64,000 bases of DNA from GCA-2705995 sp048267965 (GCA_048267965.1 JBLWWK010000002.1:368774-432773), one strand, 5' to 3'. Shown: positions 36,146 to 45,474, numbered from the stretch's first letter. Numbers and translations are program-made. The notes: generated from the sequence alone by a model not told the origin.

Positions 36146-37212
36146 AAGCTTACAATCGAATCTATTATTTCTTTTCCTGCCTTGCCTTCACCGTATAAGT
36201 TCATAGAAAAGTCAGGTTTTTTCTCTACGGTTTTCGAAACCTTTTCGACCAAATTATCGGCTGGAGATACTAATTCGTTAAAACCATTATTGACCAGCTC
36301 TACCCACTCGGTTTGGTCTCTTAGCGTTAAACACGATTTTTGAAAGAAAAAGGCTTCTTTCTGCAACCCGCCACTATCGGTAAGAACCAATGAGCAATTC
36401 TTCAAAAGCTCAATCATATCGAAATACCCTACCGGCTCGATTAGGTTCACCTTTAATTCAAGGTTAAACTTCTCTAAATAGGCTTTCGTTCTTGGATGCA
36501 GAGGTAAAACTACAGGTGCAATTTCTTGATGAACTTGATTTAAGCCATTTACAAAAGCGGTTAACCTTTCAAGGCTATCGGTGTTTTCTGCGCGGTGTAA
36601 AGTACACAAGAAAAAATCTTGAGGAAGGTTAGATAACACTTGGCTTTTTTCTGCTGACTTTTCCGCATAATACAAAGCAGCATCTTGCATTACATCGCCA
36701 CTTTGTACAATTTGAGCAGTAAAATTATCGTACCCTTCTTTTTGCAAATTATCGATAGCAATTTGCGTAGGGCAAAATAAAATATCGCTAATTCTATCGG
36801 TTAAAATTCTGTTTACTTCTTCTGGCATGGCCATGTTAAAACTGCGCAACCCCGCTTCTACATGCCCAACAGGAATGTGCATTTTCTTGGCAGCTAAAGC
36901 TCCAGCTAAAGTCGAGTTGGTATCCCCATACACCAATAATAGAGAAGGTTGCTCTTTTTCAAGAATTTCTTCAATCCCCTCTAGCATGCGACCAGTCATA
37001 GCACCGTGCCCCACTCCGTGAATATCGAGGTTGTATTTTGGCTTCGGAATTTCCATATCATCAAAAAACACATCTGACATGTTTTTATCGAAATGCTGTC
37101 CGGTATGCACCAAAACTTCTTCAATGCCGGGTTCGTTTTGTATAATTCTGCTCAACACAGCTGCTTTTACAAACTGAGGTCGGGCTCCTACAACGGTTAC
37201 AATTTTTATCAA
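36130..37212 (-). CDS. UDP-GlcNAc 2-epimerase family protein, WbpI/WlbD-like
   Basis: This 360-residue non-hydrolysing 2-epimerase shows VVGARPQFVKAA, HTGQHFDKNMSDVFF, GHGAMTGRMLEGIE, VYGDTNSTLAGALAA, HVEAGLRSFNM, PEEVNRILTDRIS, TLHRAENTDS, LTDSGGLQKEAFFF and LRDQTEWVELV. The GHGAMTGRM and GDVMQDAALYYA parts resemble WbpI/WlbD, which makes the 2,3-diacetamido-mannuronic acid sugar from the gluco form, more than WecB. The WbpB- and WbpD-like genes of the same locus support this. The start is TTG, one base after the glycosyltransferase stop. Simple UDP-ManNAc synthesis remains possible. Confidence 0.88.
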   Translation of the reverse strand: MIKIVTVVGARPQFVKAAVLSRIIQNEPGIEEVLVHTGQHFDKNMSDVFFDDMEIPKPKYNLDIHGVGHGAMTGRMLEGIEEILEKEQPSLLLVYGDTNSTLAGALAAKKMHIPVGHVEAGLRSFNMAMPEEVNRILTDRISDILFCPTQIAIDNLQKEGYDNFTAQIVQSGDVMQDAALYYAEKSAEKSQVLSNLPQDFFLCTLHRAENTDSLERLTAFVNGLNQVHQEIAPVVLPLHPRTKAYLEKFNLELKVNLIEPVGYFDMIELLKNCSLVLTDSGGLQKEAFFFQKSCLTLRDQTEWVELVNNGFNELVSPADNLVEKVSKTVEKKPDFSMNLYGEGKAGKEIIDSIVSFCKSK

Positions 37213-37213
37213 A

Positions 37214-38440
37214 CTATTGCTCTTTTATCTGTTGCAAAAATGATTGCGCAATTTTATCGCGGTTAAACCTTTTCTCTACGTAGGCTCTACCATTTTCTCC
37301 TAACTGTGCCAAATTAATAGTTTGCTGGGCAACTTTTTCAAGTATTTCGCACAATTCTTCCACATTTTCTGGTTCAAAAGCGATAGCACAGTTTCCTTCG
37401 TCTACAAAAAGTTCTTTGGCTTCGCCTGCAACTCCAAGAATCACAGGGTTTTTCATGGCTAAATTCTCAAAAATCTTGGAGGGAATGGCTCCTTCAAATA
37501 ATGGCAGTTTTCGAAGCGGAACAACAGTAGCATCAACGGCTTTGGTAATTCTGGGCATCTCTGTTTTTTGAACAGAGGGCATAAAAATCACGTTTTCTAC
37601 TTTGAGTTCTTCCTTTAGTTGGAGTAGTTCTTTTTTAACCGGACCATCTCCCAAGAGAATAAACTTCAATTTAGGGTGATGTTTCACTTTATTAGCAGCA
37701 TGCAAGATAGTTTCTAACCCCTGCGCATGGCCAATAATGCCGCCATAAAACAGCAAAACATCATCGTTTGAAAATCCATTTTCTTCTCGCCAAGTACTTT
37801 GTACGCTATCTGGATTGAAGTAACTTAAATCTACTCCATTCGGCAACCAATAGGTTTTTGAAGATGGAAATCGTTGGTTAATGTCTTTTACAATCCCTTG
37901 GGTTTGCCCGGTAATGAGAGCCGCATTCTTGTAACACCAAGCTTCTAGCTTATACGCCATTGACAAGAAAAGAGAATTGCTCACTAAACCTAGTTTCTCT
38001 GCACTCTCTGGCCAAAGATCAGACACATTAAAGATCATTTTAGCGCCTAAAAAACGACTTAAGAACACAGCGGTAAAACCTAAAAACAAGGGAGGCGACT
38101 CTACCAACAAATAATCAAAGTCCCCTTTTTTGAATTGTTTTCTCCCCATCCAAAAACTACTCCAAACGAATGAAAAGTAATTTAAAAGGCGCTTGAAAAT
38201 GCCGCTATCTTTAGAAACAAAGATGGAAGAACGGTAAACGGGAATTCCATCAATTTCTTCGGCCATACCTGCTTTCCCTTCGTAATCGCTAAAGATTTCC
38301 ATTTTCGGATAATTCGGCAAAGCGGTTAAAACGGTAATGTCTACCCCCTTATTTTTTAATCGAAGTGCCAGTTCGTGCAATCGATTTTGAGGTGCTCCCG
38401 TTTCTGGCGGATAATACTGTGTTAAAAACAGAATTTTCAT
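37214..38440 (-). CDS. Glycosyltransferase family 4 (WbuB-like)
   Basis: The 408 residues form a GT-B glycosyltransferase. The N-terminal domain starts ILFLTQYYPPETGAPQNRLHEL, and the C-terminal nucleotide-sugar domain has YGGIIGHAQGLETILHAA, FILLGDGPVKKELLQL, VVPLRKLPLFEGAIPSKIFENLA and a closing EExxE-type region. It resembles WbuB, which adds an N-acetyl-fucosamine-type sugar, but the donor cannot be told. It heads the second minus-strand unit of the locus, behind a -7 box at 38481-38488. Confidence 0.9.
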   Translation of the reverse strand: MKILFLTQYYPPETGAPQNRLHELALRLKNKGVDITVLTALPNYPKMEIFSDYEGKAGMAEEIDGIPVYRSSIFVSKDSGIFKRLLNYFSFVWSSFWMGRKQFKKGDFDYLLVESPPLFLGFTAVFLSRFLGAKMIFNVSDLWPESAEKLGLVSNSLFLSMAYKLEAWCYKNAALITGQTQGIVKDINQRFPSSKTYWLPNGVDLSYFNPDSVQSTWREENGFSNDDVLLFYGGIIGHAQGLETILHAANKVKHHPKLKFILLGDGPVKKELLQLKEELKVENVIFMPSVQKTEMPRITKAVDATVVPLRKLPLFEGAIPSKIFENLAMKNPVILGVAGEAKELFVDEGNCAIAFEPENVEELCEILEKVAQQTINLAQLGENGRAYVEKRFNRDKIAQSFLQQIKEQ

Positions 38441-38480
38441 TAATCTCTTCTTCCCTGTTTGTTAAGTCTAAATGAATTAA

Positions 38481-38488
38481 CAAAGGTA
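38481..38488 (-). promoter_or_regulatory. -7 box of the glycosyltransferase-epimerase-ligase unit
   Basis: The minus strand reads TACCTTTG, matching TAnnTTTG, about 40 bases before the ATG at 38440. The 168-base gap also holds the promoter of the divergent Wzz-like gene. Confidence 0.5.
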
Positions 38489-38608
38489 TTATTTGACACC
38501 AAGAGAGCAGAACTTTTTAAAAACTACCTGCTCTAATCACTCGAATAATTTTTCTTGATTTACTTTGCGGGTCACTTTTGCACCTAAACACTTGAGAAAC
38601 GGATCAAA

Positions 38609-39388
38609 ATGATGGAAAACCAGAAAATTACCTTCCTCGAATTTCTAAGTTCAATACTTCATCTTTTTATAAAGCAGCGAATGGTAATCATTCTATCTGC
38701 CTTGTTGGCCCTTGTTTTAGCTATTTTGGTGTATTTCAATACGCAAAAATCGTACGAAGCCAAGTTTACTTTTCAGTCGAACATTGTTTCTACCATGAGT
38801 ATTGAGAACAGAATGGAAGGTTTTATTGCGCTAACCAAAAATGCTTCAGACCAGAAACTAGCCGAATCGTTGGGTTTACCGCTAGAAACAATCACCGCTT
38901 TTCAGGCGGTTGAATATGCCCTGCAAACTGAAGAATCTCATTCGGTAATTGATGAAGGAACGCGAAATTCAACCATTGTTCAAGTTACTTTTAAAGCATC
39001 GGCTGCCGATTATTTCGAAGATTACCAAACCAGCCTTATTCGTTATTTAGAAGAAAGTCCGTTTATACAAGAGCAAATAAGCGAAACCGAGCAATCGTTA
39101 GTTTCACTCGAAAAACGCTACTTAGCTTTTTTGGCAGACAGCACTTCTCAAGCTCAGTTAAACGTATCGTTAGAAGGGGCTCCTTCAGAAAAAGTATTTA
39201 TTGCTCAGCAATTAGAAAGAATAAAAAGTGAGCTAAATCATTTTAAGGCTTTTCAACTTATTAGCGAAGTAATTACCCCACAGCGCTCTACCAATAAAAA
39301 CTTGATTCGTGCTGCGGGAGTATTTGTGCTCATTAATTTAATTGGTGTTTTTATTGCTATTCTGAAACAAGCTTGGCCTCGTTCGTAG
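38609..39388 (+). CDS. Wzz-like chain-length or polysaccharide co-polymerase protein
   Basis: The 259-residue protein has one membrane helix near each end (about 22-45 and 232-252) and a long periplasmic alpha-helical part, the layout of Wzz/PCP proteins that set glycan chain length. Weak Wzz similarity is seen in SYEAKFTFQSN near the first helix, and a proline-containing second helix is not obvious. It is the only plus-strand gene in the locus and lies between the two minus-strand units. Its 3' end overlaps the convergent polymerase gene by 32 bases, so the two may interfere with each other. Confidence 0.7.
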   Translation: MMENQKITFLEFLSSILHLFIKQRMVIILSALLALVLAILVYFNTQKSYEAKFTFQSNIVSTMSIENRMEGFIALTKNASDQKLAESLGLPLETITAFQAVEYALQTEESHSVIDEGTRNSTIVQVTFKASAADYFEDYQTSLIRYLEESPFIQEQISETEQSLVSLEKRYLAFLADSTSQAQLNVSLEGAPSEKVFIAQQLERIKSELNHFKAFQLISEVITPQRSTNKNLIRAAGVFVLINLIGVFIAILKQAWPRS

Positions 39389-40517
39389 AGAAAGATGAAT
39401 TCTCAATTTTCTCATCTTTTTGTTCATAATGGTGCAATAAAAAGTGAAAAAACACTAAGTCGAATAACGAAACTCCCCAGAAAATTCCATACTGAGTTAA
39501 GCTGTAAAAAAATACGGGAATCACAATCCAATAATTATGGCTGTGGATATTTCTAAAAACAAAAATCATCAGTAAAAAGAAGATAATAACTCCTTGACTT
39601 GCTAAGGTTTGTAAAAACGAATTGTGAGCGTGGTATTCTCCTAGCCACAGCTTGAAGGAACCGTTTCCAGACACAGGGCTATCCATCCAAAAGTGGATGA
39701 AATTCGCCCAAATATCTCCTCTACCCGTGATCTCAATTTGGCCTTGTTTTCGGGTAAATTCAGCTACAAATTGCTCTCCAAATTGGATCCAACCGAAAAC
39801 GAATGAACCTACCGAAATCGCTACCACCAACAACACCAAAGACCAGCTAAAAACGGAGCGGTATTTCATCAAACTCTTCTGCATCAACAACAGCATTAAC
39901 AAAACTAAACCCGTAGATATCAATGTTCTAGAAAAGGTGACAACCACGCCCACCAATAAAATACCGAATACCAATTTACCCCACCAAGAAGAAAACAGCC
40001 TGAAACCATACAATAAGAAAAAGCCAATCAGAATTTTCTCGGCCAAAGCACTCGAATTGGCGCTAAGCCCAAAAACACGCTTAAAATACAATAACGAAGA
40101 ACCCGACTGATCTCGAAACGTAGCCAACTCTGTAAAAATCGTATTTACACCCATGGCAAATTCGTAGACCCCAACTATCACTTCAATCGAGAGCAAACCG
40201 AGAATTACCATGGCATCTCGTTGAGAAAAAAACCTACTTAAATAGATGGTAACTCCCATCAATAATGTATAGGGAATCAAATCTTTAGGAGCAGATATCA
40301 TATCTTGATGAATCAGATTATTCACCAACGAAAGCAGCAAAATAGTGAGCATTAAAAAAGCCGAAAAAGTCAATTTTCCACCTTTTTCTTGAATTACTCC
40401 ATTAATATCTCGATAAACTTGATGACGCTCACGAAAAATCATCATCGCGAAGAACAACAAATAAATGTAGTGCTCCCCAAATAAAGTTGTAGGTAAATAT
40501 GCCAGAAATGCCACCAT
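39357..40517 (-). CDS. O-antigen polymerase/ligase-type membrane protein (second copy)
   Basis: This 386-residue protein has about ten membrane segments. Its periplasmic loop (about 270-310) carries GRGDIWANFIHFWMDSP, GNGSFKLWLG and HNSFLQTLASQG, the Wzy/WaaL family core with the conserved HN. It is encoded at the end of the unit that runs from 47099, and its start overlaps the flippase stop by one base. Sequence similarity to the 34904 protein is low beyond the motif. Assignment as polymerase or ligase needs more than sequence. Confidence 0.82.
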   Translation of the reverse strand: MVAFLAYLPTTLFGEHYIYLLFFAMMIFRERHQVYRDINGVIQEKGGKLTFSAFLMLTILLLSLVNNLIHQDMISAPKDLIPYTLLMGVTIYLSRFFSQRDAMVILGLLSIEVIVGVYEFAMGVNTIFTELATFRDQSGSSLLYFKRVFGLSANSSALAEKILIGFFLLYGFRLFSSWWGKLVFGILLVGVVVTFSRTLISTGLVLLMLLLMQKSLMKYRSVFSWSLVLLVVAISVGSFVFGWIQFGEQFVAEFTRKQGQIEITGRGDIWANFIHFWMDSPVSGNGSFKLWLGEYHAHNSFLQTLASQGVIIFFLLMIFVFRNIHSHNYWIVIPVFFYSLTQYGIFWGVSLFDLVFFHFLLHHYEQKDEKIENSSFSTNEAKLVSE

Positions 40518-41752
40518 TAGCGTTGAAAGATACTAAACCAAGGGAGTTTATACTTCACTTGCACCACCGAAGCGGTAATAACAAACTGGGCAAAAAACGA
40601 GAAAAACGTTGCGGTCGCTGCACCTACCATACCTTGTGTAGGAACCAATGCTGCATTTAAAGCCACATTTATAATAGCCGATGATGCTGTAATGGCTAAA
40701 ATCCATCGGGTTTCACGATGAAAGAAAAGATAATTCACAAAAATCTTGTACACCCCATTGAAGAAAAAAGCGGCCATAATAAAAATCACTACAGCGTTTG
40801 GTGTTAAAAACGTTTTGTTTAGCCAGCTCATAACGGTAGGAGCCAACACCACGATGGTCAAACACACCACAAAAAACACAGCCACGAACAAAAACGAAAA
40901 CTTAAAAATCTTTTTATAAGCTACTTGCTCTTTATTCATCTCTCCGTAAAACCAGGGCACCCATGCTTGATTAAATGAGTTTTGAAGTAACGAAATAATC
41001 ATCCCTAGTTGAAAAGCAACACTGTAAATTCCGTTCGTAGCTAAGCCAAAGTAATGCGTAATAAAGAGTTTATCGGTAAAACCAATTGCCACCGCTAGCA
41101 ATGCATTGGGCACTAATGGCAACGAATACTTTACAATTTGACTCATCACCTCTTTATTCAACGACTCAAACTTGAGTTTCGAAAAATGAATTATCACCAC
41201 TGCGAAAAGCAATCCGTTCGCTACAACGAGAGAGGCAATTCTCCAGCTCCAATCTTGAGATAAAAGGTAAATGGATCCTACCGTTATGCCAATTTCTAAA
41301 ACTCCCCTCCCTACTTTCCAAACACCATAAAGCAAGGCTTTATCTTGCAATCTAAAAATTGAAAGACGTGTTTCTACCGTTTGAAAAAAGAAAGCAAAAA
41401 GCAACGCCAACCCTACGTATTGCAGCGGCAATGCAGTTAAACTAGCTACCCAACTACCTAAAAACACACCTAGAACCACTAGCACCAAAAGGGTAAACAA
41501 CAACAAGTAAGCAACTTGCCAAATAAGCACTCGAAAAGGGATTTTCTCATTAAAATATTCGCGATTTACCGATGCTATGCTCGACAACCCGATGAGCGGC
41601 AATAAAAGGTTACCTAAGTATTGAAAATTCGTGATTAAACCAATGCCTTCTGGCGAAATATAAAGTGTTAGAAATAATATTAAAAAATACGAAACACCAG
41701 ATGACCAAGCATTTGAAACACCATAAACCAGTACATTTTTAAACAGTTTCAT
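40517..41752 (-). CDS. Oligosaccharide flippase (Wzx/PST family)
   Basis: The 411 residues hold about 12 membrane helices. It starts NVLVYGVSNAWSSGVSYFLILF, split here as the first helix, and shows PLVPNALLAVAIGFTDKLFITHYFG in parts and a C-terminal LVPTQGMVGAATATFF. These fit the polysaccharide transport (MOP superfamily) flippases that move undecaprenyl-linked repeat units across the inner membrane. It neighbours a Wzy-like gene, as in Wzx/Wzy-dependent loci. A core copy of the iterated word (40638-40646) encodes V-P-T near the end. Confidence 0.9.
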   Translation of the reverse strand: MKLFKNVLVYGVSNAWSSGVSYFLILFLTLYISPEGIGLITNFQYLGNLLLPLIGLSSIASVNREYFNEKIPFRVLIWQVAYLLLFTLLVLVVLGVFLGSWVASLTALPLQYVGLALLFAFFFQTVETRLSIFRLQDKALLYGVWKVGRGVLEIGITVGSIYLLSQDWSWRIASLVVANGLLFAVVIIHFSKLKFESLNKEVMSQIVKYSLPLVPNALLAVAIGFTDKLFITHYFGLATNGIYSVAFQLGMIISLLQNSFNQAWVPWFYGEMNKEQVAYKKIFKFSFLFVAVFFVVCLTIVVLAPTVMSWLNKTFLTPNAVVIFIMAAFFFNGVYKIFVNYLFFHRETRWILAITASSAIINVALNAALVPTQGMVGAATATFFSFFAQFVITASVVQVKYKLPWFSIFQR

Positions 41753-41757
41753 GGTGT

Positions 41758-43149
41758 TTATCTATTCTCTGATTGGCGAAGAAAAGCGGTAACATTATCA
41801 AAATAATTAGCCTTAATATTTTGATTATTGCTGGTTCTAATAACTTCTTGCTTTTGCGCTTTTAGGGCACCATACTTCTCAGCTAAAACAATGTATTCGC
41901 TAACGTCTGCAGCATACCAAGTGTATTGATTTTCGCTTAGAAAATCAGAAAAGTAGGCCTTTGCTCGATTTTGAATATTCACCAACACATTTGGAGTACC
42001 TAAAGAAGGAGCCTCTATGGCACACGTTGAATATACCGTTGTGTGTAAATCTGCACGCGCAATGGATTCGTAAACGTTCCAGGCTTCGTGAAAGCGGATG
42101 TTTTTCGGCAAGCGGAAGTTTTCTTTGTAGTACGATAGAGGTTTTCTTCTTGGAGAGAACCAAATTTCAAAATGGGGAGCTTGCTTGGCCACTTCAATCA
42201 TAAAGGGAACAATTTGCTCACCAATTTCATCGTCTTGCAAAGAAACAACAATGCGTATTTGATTGGTTTCGGCTAATTGGTAGTGCACCGATCGGTAAAT
42301 ACTCTCAATATAAAAATGCCCTACCGGAATAGCGTGATCTCGTCTTACAAAGAGCGATTTATTATTAAAAAAATCAACTTCGTTTTCACCAAAAGTGGTT
42401 ATATAATCTGGGTAATAAGGCGTTTTCCAAAGATGAGTATGGTAGTAGCCAAAATGCTCTTTTGTGATGGTTCCGTGTTGAATCTCCACCACCTCTATTC
42501 CTCTTTCTTTTGCTGCATAGATGGATCCGTAATTCATGTACGAAGAAACCACCCACAACCGATTTACTTGTTGATTTTTATTCAGTAAACCCTTCATGGC
42601 CTTGTATTGCGCCCAAAATCGTTGAGCTACGTACTCAAAAGAAATGCTAGTATGGGTAAGCTCTTTAATCTGGTTAACAATTTGCTCGCCTTTTAAATCG
42701 AGCGATGCATTGTTTTTACCGTGCCACCACTCTAACAGCCGCAAAGGCAATTTAGAAGCTGTAAACGGATGAGGAATTTCACCTTTGGGTCGATGCGGAG
42801 TAACCGGCAATTCAAGGTGCAATAACTTTTCTTTCGCAGGCAACAGTTGAGTAAAACCATCTACTAATTTATCTGGAAATTGTCCATCAATTTCTTTGCG
42901 TTGCTCAGTAGAAGAAAAGGCAATTTGCGTAAAATCTGACGAGAAATAATTCGATAAACCAAAAAAGGATTGTTGCGCCAAATTGAGCTTGTCTTTCCAG
43001 GTGTGTTGCACCAACGTACCACCCGGAACGTACAACTGATCAAACAGAAAAACCTTATAAAAAGGCCACATCGGAATACCACGAGAAGTAATTTTTGCTA
43101 CATCGTATTCTGTTTCAATTTGCTCAATCCATTGACTTATTGATTTCAT
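41758..43149 (-). CDS. Unrecognised GT-B-like protein, candidate nonulosonate glycosyltransferase
   Basis: I do not recognise this 463-residue protein with certainty. It has no signal peptide or membrane helix. The segment GIEVVEIQHGTITKEHFGYYH (in parts, about 222-242) and the C-terminal TVYSTCAIEAPSLGTPNVLV resemble GT-B enzymes of capsule and sialic-acid type (KpsC- or CDP-glycerol-transferase-like), where a nucleotide binds near such S-T-x-x-x-E-A residues. It overlaps the KdsC-like phosphatase gene by four bases and lies in the same run as the NeuB-like gene. Transfer of the acid sugar made by those genes is an inference. Confidence 0.5.
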   Translation of the reverse strand: MKSISQWIEQIETEYDVAKITSRGIPMWPFYKVFLFDQLYVPGGTLVQHTWKDKLNLAQQSFFGLSNYFSSDFTQIAFSSTEQRKEIDGQFPDKLVDGFTQLLPAKEKLLHLELPVTPHRPKGEIPHPFTASKLPLRLLEWWHGKNNASLDLKGEQIVNQIKELTHTSISFEYVAQRFWAQYKAMKGLLNKNQQVNRLWVVSSYMNYGSIYAAKERGIEVVEIQHGTITKEHFGYYHTHLWKTPYYPDYITTFGENEVDFFNNKSLFVRRDHAIPVGHFYIESIYRSVHYQLAETNQIRIVVSLQDDEIGEQIVPFMIEVAKQAPHFEIWFSPRRKPLSYYKENFRLPKNIRFHEAWNVYESIARADLHTTVYSTCAIEAPSLGTPNVLVNIQNRAKAYFSDFLSENQYTWYAADVSEYIVLAEKYGALKAQKQEVIRTSNNQNIKANYFDNVTAFLRQSENR

Positions 43150-43658
43150 TTAGAAGCCGTTTCTTCAAGGTAAATGGTTAAGGCTTTTTCTAATTGTTCT
43201 TCGCCTAAAAATTCTTCAACAAACTCTCTAAAAGCACCTGTTCCTCCGCTTTTCTTGCCTAAGAAATGAGCGTGTTTCTTCACGTAAGTTGGTGCGTTTG
43301 CAGGGCAACCCGAAAAACCTACCTTTTGCAAAAGCAAAATATCGTTGATATCGTCACCGATATAAGCAACCTCAGACCATGAAATGCCTAGCTCTTTTAC
43401 CAATTCTTCGGCTAATTTCAGCTTGTTCTGAACGCCCTGATACAAGTAATCTACCTTTACTTTGTTGGCTCTTCTCGCAACAATTTCGGTAGATTCACCC
43501 GTCATAATGGCTGTTTTTATTCCCAGCTTTTTACAAAAAAGAATGCCCGCACTATCCGATGTATTAAACTTTTTAAATTCATTGCCTGTATTGTCGTAAT
43601 ACATGCCACCATCGGTCCAAACACCATCAATATCTGTAATGACCAGTTTTATGTTCAT
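43146..43658 (-). CDS. HAD-family KdsC-like phosphatase
   Basis: The 170-residue protein shows the HAD motifs LVITDIDGVWTDGG (motif I), IMTGES (motif II), QNKLKLAEEL (motif III lysine) and YIGDDINDILLL (motif IV). It lacks a cap domain, as KdsC does. KdsC-type enzymes dephosphorylate 8-phosphates of keto-deoxy acids; next to a NeuB-like synthase it most likely removes the phosphate from a nonulosonic acid. Both ends overlap neighbouring genes by four bases, so it is tightly coupled. Confidence 0.9.
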   Translation of the reverse strand: MNIKLVITDIDGVWTDGGMYYDNTGNEFKKFNTSDSAGILFCKKLGIKTAIMTGESTEIVARRANKVKVDYLYQGVQNKLKLAEELVKELGISWSEVAYIGDDINDILLLQKVGFSGCPANAPTYVKKHAHFLGKKSGGTGAFREFVEEFLGEEQLEKALTIYLEETASK

Positions 43659-44707
43659 TCAGCAACAAATTCTTGGTAAATAATTTCGTTAGCTTCTAAA
43701 TCACGGTTTACTTTCTTACCGATAATCAACTGACGATCAGCAAACTTAACTCCATCACCGGGGCTTAGTAAGTGAACATCTGCATCGGTAATAATTTGAC
43801 CCGTTTTTAATGGTTTGTTCGTTGCTAATGAGCGCTCTAATTTTTTCTGCGCTTCTAAAACAGCAGATTCAATCTTCATATCCTCTTCTCCAAGAGCAAC
43901 CTCTAGGTTACGGATGTCACGCATCATGCGGTAAATACCGTCTGGAGCTAAAGATCCTTTCTGATCGGTACCTTTTAAATCGCGATCAAGAGTAATGTGT
44001 TTCTCAATAATTTTTGCGCCCATGGTTACTGCTGCCACGGGAACCATCACCCCAATTGAGTGATCAGAATAGCCAATGGTATACTGGCTGTAATTCTTCT
44101 GTAAGTACTTTATGGTATTCAGATTAATAAACTGATAATCTGAAGGGTACTGAGACAAACAATGCAAAATTGATACATCGTTATGGTATTTAGTAATTAC
44201 TTCTAAAGCGTTATCGAGTTCCTTCGGGCCTCCCATTCCTGTGCTTAATATCATAGGAATTTTTGTTTCTGCCATTACCTCTAATAAAGGCAAATTGGTA
44301 AGGTCTCGAGAAGCCACTTTTAATCTATCGGGCGTAAAGAGTTTGAGCATATTCATGCAACCTACAGCGCACAACGTTTCAATAAAATCAAGCCCTTTTT
44401 CTTTGGTATATTTATACAATTCGAAGTGCTCTTCTTCACTCAACTCCAAAGCTTGGCGGTGCTCACCATAGGTTGCTCCAAAACTATTGGGATTGTTGTA
44501 GGGCTTGCTCATAGCCGAGGCAGAAAGCTCTTCATTTAAATCTCTTTTGGTAAATTTTACTGCGTCCATTCGTTTGAGTTCTCTCCCGAACAAACCATCT
44601 ACCACAGGTTTTGCAGCACGATCGATTATTTCTTTCGCTAGTATCATAGAGCCGTTATGGTTTTGCCCTATTTCACCAATTACATAAGTTGAATTTACCT
44701 CTTTCAT
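43655..44707 (-). CDS. NeuB-like N-acetylneuraminate (nonulosonic acid) synthase with SAF domain
   Basis: The product has 350 residues from the ATG at 44707; a TTG at 44728 would add seven residues, but would overlap the upstream gene. NeuB enzymes condense phosphoenolpyruvate with a hexosamine or its phosphate to make a nine-carbon acid. It shows VIGEIGQNHNGSMILAKEI, KVASRDLTNLPLLE, MILSTGMGG, LHCLSQYPSDYQFINL, IGYSDHSIG, GAKIIEKHITLDR and GTDQKGSLAPDG. The C-terminal SAF (antifreeze-like) domain begins LKTGQIITDADVHLLSPG. The region 35-110 is unusual for sialic-acid synthases, so the true substrate may differ (legionaminate- or pseudaminate-like). Confidence 0.88.
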   Translation of the reverse strand: MKEVNSTYVIGEIGQNHNGSMILAKEIIDRAAKPVVDGLFGRELKRMDAVKFTKRDLNEELSASAMSKPYNNPNSFGATYGEHRQALELSEEEHFELYKYTKEKGLDFIETLCAVGCMNMLKLFTPDRLKVASRDLTNLPLLEVMAETKIPMILSTGMGGPKELDNALEVITKYHNDVSILHCLSQYPSDYQFINLNTIKYLQKNYSQYTIGYSDHSIGVMVPVAAVTMGAKIIEKHITLDRDLKGTDQKGSLAPDGIYRMMRDIRNLEVALGEEDMKIESAVLEAQKKLERSLATNKPLKTGQIITDADVHLLSPGDGVKFADRQLIIGKKVNRDLEANEIIYQEFVAE

Positions 44708-44708
44708 G

Positions 44709-45455
44709 CTATTTTGAGTTTTTTTCAATTTGTTCTTTCATTACTGTAGTGTAGCGTGGGTGTTGACTTAAAAAATGGGTAATCGCGGTAGGATCCAATG
44801 CGCTTTCTTGTGCCATCAAATGAACATACAAGTCGGCAATGTTGTCAAAATCTTCTGGGGTATCGATAGTAGTTCTAATAGAACGATTGTTTTCAATTTC
44901 GGTAGGAACCGTTTTAAATGCTAATGAAAACTCATCAGGATTTCCGTAAATAAAATTCGTTACATGCTCTTGATAAAACGAATCGTTGGTTAATTCTTGC
45001 GCCTTTTCCAATGCATTGGTGGTAACTACTTCTGGCCAAAAGCCATAGTGTGTTTTAATAGTTGGAGTTCCATCGCTTAAAGCAAAAGCCGAGTAATCTG
45101 CTTCTTGCTTTAACAATTCGTGAATAGAAGGTGTATACAACAACGGATTATCGCTGCATATTCTTACCACTCGTGTAAAATTATACGCTTTAGCTGTTTC
45201 TATAAACCGATTTAAAACATTGTTTTCATCGCCTCGAAAGCAGCCAATTTCTAATCGTTCTGCCAACTCTTCTAATGCATCGTTTTCTTCGTTTACAGAT
45301 GTGGCCAAAACAATAGGAAAATCAGGAAAATTCTTTTTTAATGCTTCAATTTGAAGATCAAGAATTGATTTTCCTTGGTAAAAAGGCTTTACCACTTTCC
45401 AAGGCATTCTTGTAGAACCTAATCGAGCTTGAATTATTATTCCGGTTGTTTGCAT
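44709..45455 (-). CDS. Cytidylyltransferase-like (SpsF/NeuA-type) protein
   Basis: The 248 residues begin GIIIQARLGSTRMPWKV, the nucleotide-binding start of the SpsF/KdsB/NeuA group. Further on, DNNVLNRF-type (ENNVLNRFIETAKAY) and RICSDNPLLYTP carry the metal- and CTP-contact region. The neighbouring synthase and phosphatase genes need a CMP-activating step, and this is the best candidate; a CTP substrate is not proven. It ends one base before the NeuB-like ATG. The exact iterated word (44900-44911) encodes T-V-P-T-E. Confidence 0.82.
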   Translation of the reverse strand: MQTTGIIIQARLGSTRMPWKVVKPFYQGKSILDLQIEALKKNFPDFPIVLATSVNEENDALEELAERLEIGCFRGDENNVLNRFIETAKAYNFTRVVRICSDNPLLYTPSIHELLKQEADYSAFALSDGTPTIKTHYGFWPEVVTTNALEKAQELTNDSFYQEHVTNFIYGNPDEFSLAFKTVPTEIENNRSIRTTIDTPEDFDNIADLYVHLMAQESALDPTAITHFLSQHPRYTTVMKEQIEKNSK

Positions 45456-45474
45456 GTAAAACTCGCGTACTTTT

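Noticed and set aside
39652..40110. 152-codon plus-strand frame opposite the second Wzy-like gene
   Set aside because: It is antisense to a well-supported membrane protein and its product has no recognisable feature.
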